Source: Chlorops oryzae (lineage: Eukaryota; Arthropoda; Insecta; Diptera; Chloropidae). Taken from it: a DNA stretch of 64,000 nucleotides. Shown one piece after another: positions 34,101 through 41,870 of this stretch. The stretch is from positions 19,466,571 through 19,530,570 of the forward strand of contig CM035806.1 in the NCBI GenBank assembly GCA_020466095.1, read 5' to 3'. Within the stretch, counting starts at the first letter, position 1, and each line of letters opens with the position of its first letter. The notes under the pieces were generated by a model, which ran no database searches, had not been told where the DNA came from, and saw only the letters and a program-made list of their open reading frames with translations. The translations under genes and the position numbers were made by a program.

Positions 34101-35331
34101 AAATTTCGTTTGTAAATCGATCTCAAAAAGTATGGCCGAGAATTAAGTAGCGCACTTACTTATGTCTATATCTCGTAACGCGTTCAACATTTTTTTTTTT
34201 TCTATCTATGACAAAGTTTTAGCCCTAGTCCTTTTAACTTTCGTTGCCCATAGCTCCCAAGCCAATAGGAAAATTTTAGAAATGATTTGGTGCGAATATA
34301 GAAAAATTATTTCTAAACAATTTGTTTAGTTACATTAAATGCATCTGAGCGCTCCTTAATACCGTTTTGCCACTTCAAAGCAGAAGAATTTTCACCAAAA
34401 ATCAGGCGAAAAAAAACTCAAAATTATCCTTTGAAATTTTTCATCCAGCGCAAATGGTTCAGGCTTGGAAGGCTTTTAAATTTTTTATATTTTCATTGTA
34501 CCTTCTTATTTTAACATTTAAATACTCAAACAAAAAGGATTAGCTTTGTCCAAAATGGCTAAAATTTTCCTCTCAAATCAATCGAAATGATATCGAGCTT
34601 TCTGGCAGCTCTGGTTGGAACAAATAAAAGGCTTCAATTCAAATGCTCGAACATGTTCGGACGCGTAAATTCAGCTCATATTTTGAGTGTGAAATGGAAT
34701 AAAAGCAAATTTGTGTTTTCCATTCACCCAGTTTCGTTTTGCAAAACACAGAAACACAAAAGCAAACACAGTATTCCCCCTTATAGAAGCATCCACAAAA
34801 AAAAATTGTGCCACCAAGAGATGGAGACCGCTCGCTTTTATCGAATTCATCTCACAGCAAGTTGAAGAGTAATAATCGCATGAATTTCTCGGTTCCATCA
34901 ATCGAGGAGCCCCAACAACGGCGGCGTCTGTGCGCAGGGAATACTGTAAAAATCAAAACTGTGACGTGTGACGCCCCAAAAAGAAAAACAAAGACAAAAA
35001 GAAAGAGCAAAAAAAAAAAAAAACAACGAAAGGGTATGACCGATATGCACTCTGCGCTAAAAATAGCAACACAAACAAAAACTAAAACGTCACGCATAGA
35101 AAAAAGGGCAGGTGCAATTACAATTACAATGTTGGCAGGAGAGCGACACACTTGAAGAGTGGGAATGAACTCTGAAACAGTAAGAGTTTCGTTTTGTTTT
35201 GGGATTTCAAAAAATTTTTAAAAATAATTTTATTTTATTTATTTATTTTTTTTTTTATTTATTGTTTTCACAAATCTTCCAAAGCATAAATTATTTACCT
35301 TAAACGGTTTCTTGCTGTCGGTTGCATCCAT
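1..35331 (-). CDS. Drep2: Drep2-like CIDE-N domain protein, 5' part of gene (two coding exons, runs off left edge)
   Basis: Two minus-strand exons join in phase 0: 35331..35299 (MDATDSKKPFK) and 5269..5054, giving the first 83 residues. Exon 2 is nearly a whole CIDE-N domain (residues 12-83), with the acidic HLDSDGTEIDDEEYF block and the FPGEHWID end typical of fly DFF-related proteins. From memory, the N-terminal peptide and the domain most resemble Drosophila Drep2. In Drosophila, Drep2 is mainly a neuronal synaptic protein rather than a nuclease, and CIDE domains assemble head to tail into filaments. The intron is 30,029 bp (35298..5270) with GTAAAT and CGACAG ends. I found no further exon between 1 and 5053, so the C-terminal half lies off the left edge. 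Family assignment is firm; the choice of Drep2 over other Drep paralogues is from recall. Confidence 0.85.
143..1507. other. AT-rich intronic sequence, no gene seen
   Basis: Only a short degenerate GCGAAT/ATTCGC array (about 186-256) stands out. No exon-like or transposase-like sequence was seen in either strand. Confidence 0.5.
1510..2229 (+). mobile_element. Non-autonomous TA-flanked TIR element (Tc1/mariner type), copy 1
   Basis: 720 bp. It begins CAGGGTGTTCCATACTCAAT and ends with the inverse (ATTGAATATGGAACACCCTG); the terminal repeats are about 40 bp. TA precedes the left end, and the right flank is decayed to TT. The interior has no ORF. A second, inverted copy is at 27544-28281. Confidence 0.85.
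2320..2840. repeat. 80-bp repeat core plus TATCGAT-rich flank, copy 1
   Basis: 2323-2405 resembles 15292-15375 and 44500-44580 (ATTCTCATTTG..AAAATGGGACACATAAG). In all three places the core is followed by AT-rich sequence full of CGATA/TATCG. Here the TATCGAT region continues to about 3450 and is split by the hAT element at 2841-3393. Confidence 0.65.
2841..3393. mobile_element. Non-autonomous hAT element with perfect 8-bp TSD
   Basis: Begins CAGGGTTGGAAC and ends GTTCCAACCCTG, flanked on both sides by GTACAAAT. The interior is rich in TCTACTGC motifs and has no transposase. It is inserted in TATCGAT-rich repeat sequence. Confidence 0.88.
3402..4720. other. Intronic sequence, nothing supported
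   Basis: Overlapping ORFs on both strands around 4059-4412 lack domain features and splice context. No repeat ends were recognised. Confidence 0.4.
4729..4951. mobile_element. Short hAT-type MITE with 8-bp TSD
   Basis: Terminal inverted repeats of about 48 bp (AGGGCTCGGATTTTGTTGAC at left; inverse at right) enclose a short interior. TAACAACT is duplicated at 4721-4728 and 4952-4959. Confidence 0.85.
5054..5269 (-). CDS. Drep2: Drep2-like, CIDE-N domain exon
   Basis: The exon is exactly 216 nt (72 codons). It lies between a pyrimidine-rich acceptor (TTTCGACAG|GTC) and a consensus donor (GAT|GTAAGT). It carries the basic face (VKDVTRSIKK) and the acidic face (DSDGTEIDDEEYFRTLDENTE) of a CIDE-N domain. 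These opposed faces mediate homo- or hetero-oligomerisation in this family. Reading upstream of residue V would translate intron sequence, so an ATG-initiated ORF at 5329 is not the real start. Confidence 0.93.
5270..6400. other. Start of the large intron as read from exon 2, nothing supported
   Basis: AT-rich sequence with homopolymer runs. No exon, RNA gene or element ends were recognised. Confidence 0.4.
6405..6540. mobile_element. Small palindromic MITE, copy 1
   Basis: Arms read GGCAATTCCTCAAGTCTTCT and, inverted, GAAGACTTTTTTGAATTGCC around an A/T-rich loop. A related palindrome is at 54825-54957. Confidence 0.7.
6993..7860 (+). mobile_element. INE-1/DINE-1-like (Helitron-related) element, copy A
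   Basis: Opens with a hairpin (ACCCGACACACTCTGTGTCG), then GATCAGAGTCAC, a (GTCY)n microsatellite at about 7125-7160, GAAGGAGTTGAGCTATCTTC and GTGGGCGTGGCA. It ends with hairpin GTCAGGCTTGCCTGAC and CTTACTTGTTTT. The layout follows dipteran INE-1/mini-me elements. Confidence 0.8.
7888..8097. mobile_element. PIF/Harbinger-type MITE, TTA TSD
   Basis: 210 bp. Terminal repeats GGCTAAGAACACACCGGATC and GATCCGGTGAGTTCTCAGCC are flanked by TTA on both sides. The interior is GTTTCGTTTCG-rich and non-coding. Confidence 0.8.
8101..10120. other. Intronic sequence, no gene seen
   Basis: A-rich runs and scattered ORFs without coding character. No element ends were recognised. Confidence 0.4.
10131..10991. 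repeat. Long polypyrimidine (TC)n tract followed by polypurine (GA)n tract
   Basis: About 250 bp of interrupted TCTCTC (10131-10380) is followed, after about 40 bp of mixed sequence, by about 570 bp of GA-rich sequence (10418-10991). The two halves are roughly complementary. All ORFs over it (Ser/Leu-rich or Arg/Glu/Lys-rich) are translation of the repeat. Confidence 0.95.
11436..11750 (-). mobile_element. INE-1-like element, copy B (partial, inverted)
   Basis: Contains the inverse of the family's GTTGAGCTATC, a short (GTCY)n, GATTCGATTTAG and AGAGTATACA blocks. It ends in GTACCCAGAGTGTATCAAG, the inverse of the opening hairpin. The distal half is missing. Confidence 0.75.
11751..13730. other. 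Intronic sequence, no gene seen
   Basis: AT-rich, with a T-run near 12010 and a short GTCT run near 13270. Nothing else was recognised. Confidence 0.4.
13733..14013. repeat. Long fold-back palindrome with a 17-bp perfect inner stem
   Basis: The inner arms ACAGTAACATTGTTGTC and GACAACAATGTTACTGT pair perfectly across a loop of about 25 nt. The outer arms (13733-13800 against 13945-14013) pair with mismatches (AACAAATTAATTTTACAAAA is shared). It looks like a fold-back MITE. Confidence 0.8.
14150..14660. repeat. Degenerate GAGTCCGAAATG-type tandem array
   Basis: Dozens of 9-18-bp variants of ATGAGCCCGAA/ATGAATCCGAA run head to tail. The same motif family recurs at 18360-18420, 18840-18970 and 39010-40040. 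The phenylalanine-rich minus-strand ORF is repeat translation. Confidence 0.9.
14755..15690. repeat. TATCGATAG/AATCGATAG arrays around the 80-bp core, copy 2
   Basis: Two blocks (14755-14830 and 15435-15680) consist of repeated ATCGATAG with short spacers (roughly AATAATCGATAGTTTC). They flank a region containing the 80-bp core at 15292-15375. The same arrangement occurs at 44500-45090. Confidence 0.85.
15690..16860. other. Intronic sequence, nothing supported
   Basis: Mixed AT-rich sequence. Short ORFs lack coding features. Confidence 0.35.
16870..17330 (+). pseudogene. Possible retrocopy fragment of an unidentified gene
   Basis: A 70-codon ORF (17023-17235: MLGLNLHEVMDSGMDVHYLR...) has balanced, protein-like composition. 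Just upstream, another frame reads SSEMVNACQQVLHRLEGN. AATAAA at 17288 is followed about 20 nt later by an interrupted A-tract at 17310-17330. Coding-like sequence, a frameshift, a poly(A) signal and an A-tract together suggest a decayed processed copy. I cannot name the parent gene. Confidence 0.3.
18447..18828 (+). mobile_element. 382-bp insertion with 13-bp TSD carrying a LINE gag-like ORF fragment
   Basis: ATGGGGCGCAGAA is duplicated at 18434-18446 and 18829-18841, which defines an insertion. Inside is a 60-codon ORF (18505-18687) containing KRQFKLYLSQGLSREAALDR and ending KRRRNVVH. A 13-bp TSD fits target-primed retrotransposition, but no A-tail is seen. The assignment to a LINE ORF1 is a guess from composition. 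Confidence 0.5.
19555..20125 (+). mobile_element. INE-1-like element, copy C
   Basis: TATACCCGATACACTCTGTG, short (GTCY)n at 19665-19690, GAAGGAGTTGAGCTATCTTG, GTGGGCGTGGCAAAGGGGCG and terminal ACACCCTTGCTTGG. It has the same block order as copy A, with an internal deletion. Confidence 0.8.
20693..21575 (+). mobile_element. INE-1-like element, copy D (near full length)
   Basis: Near full-length relative of copy A, from TATACCCGACACACTC to CACCCTTACTTGTTTT, with (GTCY)n at 20828-20875 and terminal hairpin GTCAGGCTCGCCTGAC. It abuts copy E tail to tail. Confidence 0.85.
21581..22920 (-). mobile_element. INE-1-like element of a second subfamily, copy E, with internal 127-bp tandem repeats
   Basis: Inverted orientation: AAAACAAGTAAGAAAGC and hairpin AGTCGG..CCGACT at the left end; CGGACGGACAGACGGACA at 22720-22795 and GCTTACGCTGGGTATA at the right. 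Between them at least six units of about 127-129 bp (starts near 21671, 21798, 21925, 22053, 22182 and 22309) each contain GTGGGCGTGGCAGTGGGCGG. A diverged partial unit starts at 22449. Internal tandem repeats are typical of DINE-1/Helentron relatives. Confidence 0.85.
23037..23310 (+). mobile_element. Half-arm copy of the fold-back family at 24120-24575
   Basis: Shares CTGATTACA.CTAGTC, AGAATTTTTCACTTA, TTAATGTCTTATAATTGTTC and TATAAGCACTACCAAA, in that order, with the right arm of the 24.1-kb fold-back. Confidence 0.75.
24120..24575. mobile_element. Fold-back element with long inverted arms
   Basis: Left arm 24130-24300 (AAGAGAAAGAGTGCTTTGGT, TGGAACAATTATAAGACATT, AAATTCTAAGAATTTTG, GATTACAACTAGTCT). 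Its inverse occupies 24305-24570. There is no coding sequence between the arms. Confidence 0.8.
24576..24822 (-). mobile_element. tRNA-derived SINE
   Basis: On the minus strand the head GGCTCTGGGATAGCGTAGGG has an A-box-like TAGCGTAGGGG, and about 45 bp on AGTTCGATTCC matches the B box. A body of about 170 bp contains TATCACAATGGGCCGA, and the element ends in ACCTACCTACCTACC. The terminal (CCTA)n run overlaps flanking CCTACAG, a probable short TSD. Insertion is at the end of the fold-back's right arm. Confidence 0.75.
24830..26205. other. Intronic sequence, no gene seen
   Basis: Contains ACATACATAC-type microsatellites near 25080-25530 and a short inverted repeat around 25890-25960 (AAGGGCC.TGG / CCAGGCCCTT). 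No exons were recognised. Confidence 0.4.
26210..26942 (+). mobile_element. TTAA-flanked TIR element (733 bp)
   Basis: Ends GGGGGTCTTCTCATTGA and its inverse, with TTAA on both sides (26206-26209, 26943-26946). TTAA duplication suggests piggyBac-type insertion, but a TA duplication inside TTAA cannot be excluded. There is no transposase. A partial copy is at 1-142. Confidence 0.8.
27544..28281 (-). mobile_element. Non-autonomous TA-flanked TIR element, copy 2
   Basis: Inverted relative of 1510-2229, with TA on both sides (TA|CAGGGTG ... CACCCTG|TA). It differs by a run of about 15 G near 27588-27602, absent from copy 1, and small indels. Confidence 0.9.
28290..30280. other. Intronic sequence, no gene seen
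   Basis: AT-rich. The 28360-28600 block repeats CTACAAAGTATACGAGA twice, but nothing identifiable was found. Confidence 0.4.
30285..30895 (-). mobile_element. INE-1-like element, copy F, with hugely expanded microsatellite
   Basis: Inverted: AAGATAGCTCAAC and GATAAGAAAACTGTATACAG precede about 320 bp of CAGA/CAAA (30445-30765). GTCGAATCTCCTGGTGACGC and a decayed opening hairpin follow. The normal (GTCY)n of other copies is 30-50 bp. Cys-rich ORFs over it are repeat translation. Confidence 0.8.
30900..35290. other. Large-intron sequence beside exon 1, no gene seen
   Basis: AT-rich with long T and A runs (for example 33768-33796). No splice-bounded coding segment or element ends were recognised. 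Confidence 0.4.
35299..35331 (-). CDS. Drep2: Drep2-like, first coding exon
   Basis: ATG at 35331 opens 11 codons (MDATDSKKPFK) ending exactly at AAG|GTAAAT. The phase is 0, matching the start of the CIDE-N exon at 5269. The charged lysine-rich peptide leads straight into VKDVTRSIKK, as expected for the N-terminus of this family. The exon is too short to show up as an open reading frame; it was recognised from the peptide and the donor site. No TATA box is evident upstream. Confidence 0.8.
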
Positions 35332-35825
35332 TATTCTTGCTGCTTTAATTTGCCGACAATTACAATTTATGTTCCCTCAATGGAACTTGAATAATTACTG
35401 TAGTTTTTGAATTTCGGAAATTTACTTTTAATTCAAAACTTTTAAAGAACTCCTTTACAATCCGAAGTCACGTTTAAGTTGAGAGTAATCGCATGCGCTA
35501 ACACAGAGAGCGTTCGTGTCTTGGCACTACGAAATTCCGTGAGAAACTGACGGAAAATTCTCGCTACGCTTTTTCTAGCCATTTTATAAAACTGGCTAAC
35601 TGATTTTCCACGAATAGCTTTTTTTGAAAATGCTGGTCGGATTGGAGGATACTGGACGCTGCAATTTACTGGGCTTTACAGCCTTTACATCTGACGCAAG
35701 CTCGATGTGTTAGGGTAGTGAAACGTCGCATCGTCCTTTGGGTCGTCTTCCCAATGTGTTATAGTATGAATAATCGGGTGGACCGACATTGTATGAAGAA
35801 AATTAAAAGTCAAATTTAATTTTAA

Positions 35826-36773
35826 CGGGACACCCCCTAAAAAACATTATGTGAATCGAAAAACATTTTTCACTGTTTTCACGTTCCTGTCTTGAGTCTT
35901 TGCCTGTTTCTCTCGCTCTGTATGCATGCAAGGACTCAAGAAACGAACGTGAAAACAGTGAAAAATGCGTTTCAAAAAATATTTGTTTTGCATTAATTTT
36001 ATGAATAGAAACCACAAACCGATTTTAATGCTTATAGTCTCAAAAAATTCGTCATAGATTGAGGTTTGTGGCATTTAAGTCGAACATTTTTAGTTTTTTG
36101 TACTAGGCTCATTATTTGGCCAGTTAGGAGAAGGAACCCAAAATTTAGTTAAAAAAAAATATGGCAATAATTATAACATATTATTAAAACATACAAAAAA
36201 CTAATCCAATATTCTTCATACTAGGCTCGTTTAAATGGTAATTTTGTACATTTTTCGAATATGCATACCGAACATGCTCGTTCTTGTTCCTACGGCATCT
36301 ATATTATAGATTAAAATTCGTGAGGTATTTTTAATTTAACCCTAATTTTGTATTGGGACCCCCCTAAGGACGGGAGATAGAGGGTAGGTATGTTTAAGGA
36401 AAATGTTTGGGGTAAAAAAATAATGGGGGTCGGTCATACATTTGACTTCGCTAGGGGCGCCTTGAGGCAAGTTATGTCGGGGGGAAAAATTTATTTTAAA
36501 AATTGTTTTTGTATCAGAGCCCCCTAAAGGAGGGGAGATAGGGGTTGGGTTTGTTCAGAAAAAATGTTTGCAATAAAAAAGTAAGGGGGGTGGGTCATAC
36601 ATTTTATGTCCGTAGGGGTGACTTCTGTGGAGCTATGGGCCGATTCCTCTATATTTTGGCGAATTTCCCAAACTTCAAGGTCAAGTCGGGTCATCTAAAC
36701 AACCTTTAATTGGGGTAAAATTTTGCACGTAGCTGTTTTTCGATCAACATCGTGTTTTTAGGGGGTGTCCCGC
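35826..36773. mobile_element. TTAA-flanked element with an inner hairpin and an internal duplication
   Basis: Ends CGGGACACCCCCTAAAAAAC and, inverted, TTTTTAGGGGGTGTCCCG, next to TTAA on both sides. Inside, 35865-35970 is a hairpin (CACTGTTTTCACGTTC paired with GAACGTGAAAACAGTG). A segment near 36345-36470 is repeated with changes at 36505-36625 (GGGAGATA.GGG, GGGTCATACATTT). Confidence 0.7.
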
Positions 36774-36779
36774 TTAAAA

Positions 36780-39000
36780 ATCCAACTTTCGCAAATAAGG
36801 TCTACCTTAATGAATATTCTCAATTACATTTGCAGTGTAAAGGACATGTAAGTTGACTTCTTTTTTTTTTCTTAGCTCTTGGCATTTTCGAGCTAATGTT
36901 GTTTGCAAGACAGTCTATCTACAGTTGGAATCGACTGAAACTACAGGGGTTTCTGGTTATATGCACATCTCGTTTATAGGTATGCGTCGATTTACATATA
37001 TTGCTTGAGTTCTAAAGTTTAAGCTAATTTACCCGCTTTTATGAATGCGTGCTTCACAATAATGTTTCATTTTCATATGGAAGTTTTTTGTAGGGGCGTC
37101 GTTGAGGGAAATAAACGAGATTCTGTTTATATGATTTCTCTGAATGTATGCGCAAAAAAACGTTCAATTTTCGTCGTCGTACATATAAAACCAGAAGCCA
37201 CTGTATCGACACCGCTTCGATACTGTTACAGAAAAGCCGATAAATTTAAAATAACGGTTTTTTTAATTTCAATTATTGGGCGCGCAATGTTGAACGGCAT
37301 CGAGCAATTTTCAGTTTTAGTAGCCGACGTATGAGCAATGTACGCTGTAACGTTGCGTATACGTCTTGTTTTGAAACTTAATGAACTGCTTTATTTCAAT
37401 TTATGGAAGACAAATTTGTAATTTTTCAAAAGAAAATCATTTGGCTTTGGACGTTATTATGGATAGAAAGAGATCGCCATGATTTTTAGTAATTGATTTT
37501 TGACACATTAGTTTCTTCTGAGGCGGTAGTAAAATCCCCGGATCAGCTAGTATAATTAATAATAAAATATATTTCAATCGAAATGAAAATCATTGGTCTC
37601 TGACCTCATGGTTTGAATGGATTCCATGTAATAATTAGTTAAAGCGGCTTACAAATCAATTCGAAGTAGACTTTTAGGCGTTAGGAAATCTCCGATTTAA
37701 TAGTGTTTTTCGAATTTATCCAAGCAAAGAAGTCAAATCAAAACATAAGAATTTATTTAAAGGACTTTTAAGGTTTTGAAATCGTCTCAAAAGCCCCCGA
37801 AACGTCCTATTTAAACCTCAAACGCCACTTTTTGTGTTTTTTTTGTTGTTTTTTTTTTATTTATTTTTTTTTTTTCAATGCAAAAATCAGCTAAATGAAA
37901 AAAAAAACGGTTGGGAAAAACGAATCTAGATTTTTTTTTTCATTTATTCGAATAAGCCACATCTAGAGACGGAGCCAGGATAAGAGGGTTAAATTATTAT
38001 TATATATTATATTTTTTCGTTTTTTTTTTTTTTGATATTTTAAATTTATAAGGGGAATATGAAAGTTTAGAAAAGAACTCAGAATATCCTTAAAATCAAT
38101 TGAAAACTATGGGCCTTTAACCCTCTTACTTAGGAGGGGCAAAATTTATTCCGCCATCATTTTAACGATTTAAAGCAATATTTTAAGTTTTCTTTTACAT
38201 TGATATAAATGGTTCAAATTATATGTTTAAAAAATTTTTCCCTTATGCGTTAAAGGGTTAAATTCGTTTCAAGCAGAACGTTTCATATAGCACATTGCAT
38301 CGAAAGGCGGACATTGAGCTACTAGAAGTACAATTTCAATGAGAAATTTTATCCGAAATACCGAACATGGTGCTTGTTAGTTCCAGCGAACGATTCTGAA
38401 GAGAGACGAACGACTTTTGTTAATTCTACCGAACCATGCTACCTACATTAAATGCTTCGCCCCATTAAGACGCTTTCATCTTGCTGCTCAAATTTCGCAC
38501 ACTCCTTTCTACACACTCGCATGTAAAAGGACACTCATTAAGTATGGGAGTGTAAGTGGTTGTTCAGATTTAAGCGACCTCAATATCCAAGTGCATTCTT
38601 GAGGTCTTACGGCTCTGACATTTGTCGTAACTCTTTACTTCAAGCAACTCGTCAATGATCCGCGAAAAATAATTGACGCTCTCGGGGGTTTTTTTTTTAA
38701 TATTAATCTCAATGGTACCGTTCAGGATGTTTATCAGAAGTCTTCTAGAGCGCATGCGAGCCAACGGAACATGCTGAACTAGCTCAGTTAAAGTCAAAAA
38801 GTTCAATAGCTCAAATTGAGAGATCTATTAAAAAATAGTTCGCTTGAAAATGTATTATAATTTTGCAGCTAAGTTATAATTCCTGGAACAAACTCAGATA
38901 TACATACATACATAAGTATATGTATTTTTTCCTAGGGCAATACATTCAAATGGATTTGTTGACCATTTTTCCGAGAATTATTTAATGGGAAAAGAAATAT
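36780..39000. other. Upstream flank of Drep2-like gene, no gene seen
   Basis: AT-rich. A short TTAAAGGGTTAA-type segment at 38240 resembles the 55-bp array in Mlf intron 1. ORFs are unconvincing. Confidence 0.4.
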
Positions 39001-39009
39001 TTTATGATT

Positions 39010-40040
39010 CCAAAATCAGTGAAAAATATGAGGCTCAGAATCATGACTCCGAAATGAGTCCGAAATATTGGCAAAATATGAAGGTGTGAATAATGACTCC
39101 GAAATGATTCCGAAATATTTTGGAAATTTGAAGCTGAGAAACATGGCTCCGAAATATGTATATGGGAAGCTTGAGGCTCAAAAACACGACTCCGATATAC
39201 AAGTGTATGTGGAAAATTTGCGGCTCTGAAACATGACTCGAAATTAGTCCGAAATATATGAAATATAGGCTCAGAAACATGACTCCGAAATTAGTCCGAA
39301 ATATTTGCAAAATATGAGACTGAGAAACATGACTCCGAATTGATTCCGTAATGTTTGGGAAACTTGAAGCTCAAAACGTGACTCCGAAATGAGTCCGAAA
39401 TATTGGCGAAATGTGAAGGTGTGAAAATGACTCCGAAATGATTCCGAAATATTTGGAAAATTAGAAGCTGAGAAGCATGGCTCCGAAATATATTGGAAAC
39501 TTGAGGCTCAGAAACACGACTCCGATATACACACTTTTGTACATGTGTATGTGGAAAATTTGCAGCTCTGAAACATGACTCGAAATGAGTCCGAAATATA
39601 TGAAATATGGGGTTCAGAAACATGACTCCGAAATGAGTCTGAAATATTTGCAAAATATGAAAGTGTGAAAAATGACTCCGAAATATTTTGGAAATTTGAA
39701 GCTGAGAAACATGGCTCCGAAATATGTATATGGGAAGCTTGAGGCTCAGAAACACGACTCCGATATACAAGTGTAAGTGGAAAATTTGCAGCTCTGAAAC
39801 ATCACTCGAAATTGGTCCGAAATATATGAAATATAGGGCTCAGAAACATGACTCCGAAATTAGTCCGAAATATTTGCAAAATATGAGACTGAGAAACATG
39901 ACTCCGAATTGATTCCGTAATGTTTGAGAAACTTGAAGCTCAAAACATGACTCCGAAATGAGTCCGGAATATGTGGGAAATCTGAGGCTCAAAACATAAC
40001 TTTCGGAGTCCGAAGTGTGTGGGGAAAAATGAGGCTCGGA
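39010..40040. repeat. Array of ATGACTCCGAAATGAGTCCG units, compound period
   Basis: Segments of about 60-70 bp (GAAACATGACTCCGAAAT, AGTCCGAAATATTTG, TTGAAGCTGAGAAACATGG) repeat in order. A larger block (about 39040-39340) recurs at about 39640-39940. Long minus-strand ORFs are repeat translation. Confidence 0.9.
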
Positions 40041-40049
40041 AGTTTGATT

Positions 40050-41085
40050 GAGTTTGTTTTTATGCCAAAATTTTGTTGAGACACACAAATACAAAAACAA
40101 AGTTTTTTTTTTTTTTGCATATTTTCAATTCATAAGACTTCTCTCGTGTTTGGCACACTTTTGACCACTTTCGGAATATTTTGAATTTTACATCGTGTTT
40201 TACATTCAGAAAAAAATTGCTTGCCTTTAAGTTCACTCACAAAGGAAGAAAGTAGGTCAAAATTACATGAATGACGCGTGCGATTTACGAGCACTCAAAA
40301 ATAGGCTTCAAAAAGTTGCTTGCCCTACAATTTTTATTTTTTTTGTTTTTTTTGTTTTTGCTTCATATGTTTTGCGATGTGTTGTTATGTACAGATGTAT
40401 GCGATGTGCTTCTGTGAAAGCGTCTTCGTCTGAATATAGGGCAAAGTTCTACGTATTCTTTGCATTACATCGGTACGAATGACGTCATAAGGAGGAGAAA
40501 AACGATTAAGTTCAAATATGTAATTCCTTCCTTCCGAAGCTTAGTCCTTTTGAGTTTTGCTAAGTTGAGAATCGGAACACATCACAAAAAATAAAGCAGT
40601 GAGAAACGATTTTATAAAGAATAAGTGAACGAAATAAACTCAAAGGACTTGATATAAGAGAAATAAAAAAATTAAAAATGCGGCATAAAAGTCTTCTCTC
40701 TTTTGTATTCGCTATCCTCTTGACTTATACAAATGCATCCCAAGCATTGCCAAGCAGAATATTATGTCGGCGTTGAACAAGTCCGCACGTCTTTCAGAGC
40801 GGACGCCTCGGTGAAAATGCTCAGCATGACAGTGTCAACGAGGTGGAGCGAAAAAGTCATGCCCGATTGTCATTTCCATTTTGAACTCGTCTTGCTTCAA
40901 TCTGATTGGCTGCTTAAATTTAAATAGGGTTTTAGCGTAAGGAGATCATTTGCGAGATTTGCGCAGTTTAATTTGATGCAGAAATATTCCCCACACAGGT
41001 TTGACTATTTATAGTAATGTTTGTAAACAGCATAGTTTTAAATGGTTAAGTACTGATTTCAGTTCAAAAAAATCTGTAAATAGCC
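40050..41085. other. Intergenic sequence, nothing supported
   Basis: No coding, RNA or repeat structure was recognised. Confidence 0.4.
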
Positions 41086-41086
41086 A

Positions 41087-41391
41087 TCTCTGTCTCTCAC
41101 TCTACCTATATCTCTTTATCTCTTTCTCCATCTCTCTCTTCCTATCTCTCTTCCTGTCTCTTTCTATCTATCTCTATATATCTCTATATCTCACTATATA
41201 TCTCCAGCTATCTCTATCTATCTATATCTATCCATCTCTCTCTACCTATCTCTCTCCATATATCTCTTTCTATCTCTCTCTACCCCTTTCTAGCTATCTC
41301 TGTCTCTCTATCTATCTCTATTTCTCTCGCTCTATCTCTATCTATCTCTCACTCTCTCTCACCCTCTCTATCTCTCTCACTATCTATCTCT
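41087..41391. repeat. TCTC/TATC microsatellite tract
   Basis: About 300 bp of mixed TCTC, TATC and TCTA units. The Leu/Ser/Tyr-rich ORF over it is repeat translation. It lies about 0.5 kb beyond the 3' end of the serine protease homologue. Confidence 0.95.
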
Positions 41392-41870
41392 GATGACTCA
41401 TGAATTCTTTGTACACCGATAATAAGCGCAAAAGCGATTTTAAAAGTCAAACTTTATTTTGAATTAAATATTTTGAAAAAACATTCATCACATAGTGTTA
41501 CCGAGATATCTTCGTATCGATTGAAATTGTCATGCTTGTCGATCTCCGAGATTATTTTGAAGTGGCAAAATAAAAGAGAACATTTTTTTTTCGGCTTATC
41601 ATTTTCATTTCCAATGAAACAAAAGAAATAAACAAACAAAAATTGCAAATAAATAACTATTTTTAACAATCCGCCCGATTTTAAAAACTCCCGGGGAATT
41701 TTTACCTGCGTTTTCACAAAAACAAAAACAAATTCTCCCATTATAAACACACTGGGAAGGGAATATAAAGGTACTAAGAATTTCAAACAGAAAAAATTTC
41801 TGGGTAAAAATTCCCGATGAATAAAAGTAGTTACATTTATAAAAGGGCTGAATATCTCTCCACTGGGAAA

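Noticed and set aside
37500..37560. Possible Helitron 3' end (GGATCAGCTAGT)
   Set aside because: CTAGT is present, but no clear hairpin and no partner end were found.
39291..39770. 159-aa minus-strand ORF
   Set aside because: Lies wholly in the GAGTCCGAAATG-type array; sequence repeats within itself and has no start context.
41001..41393. 130-aa Leu/Ser/Tyr-rich ORF
   Set aside because: Mostly translation of the TCTC/TATC microsatellite.
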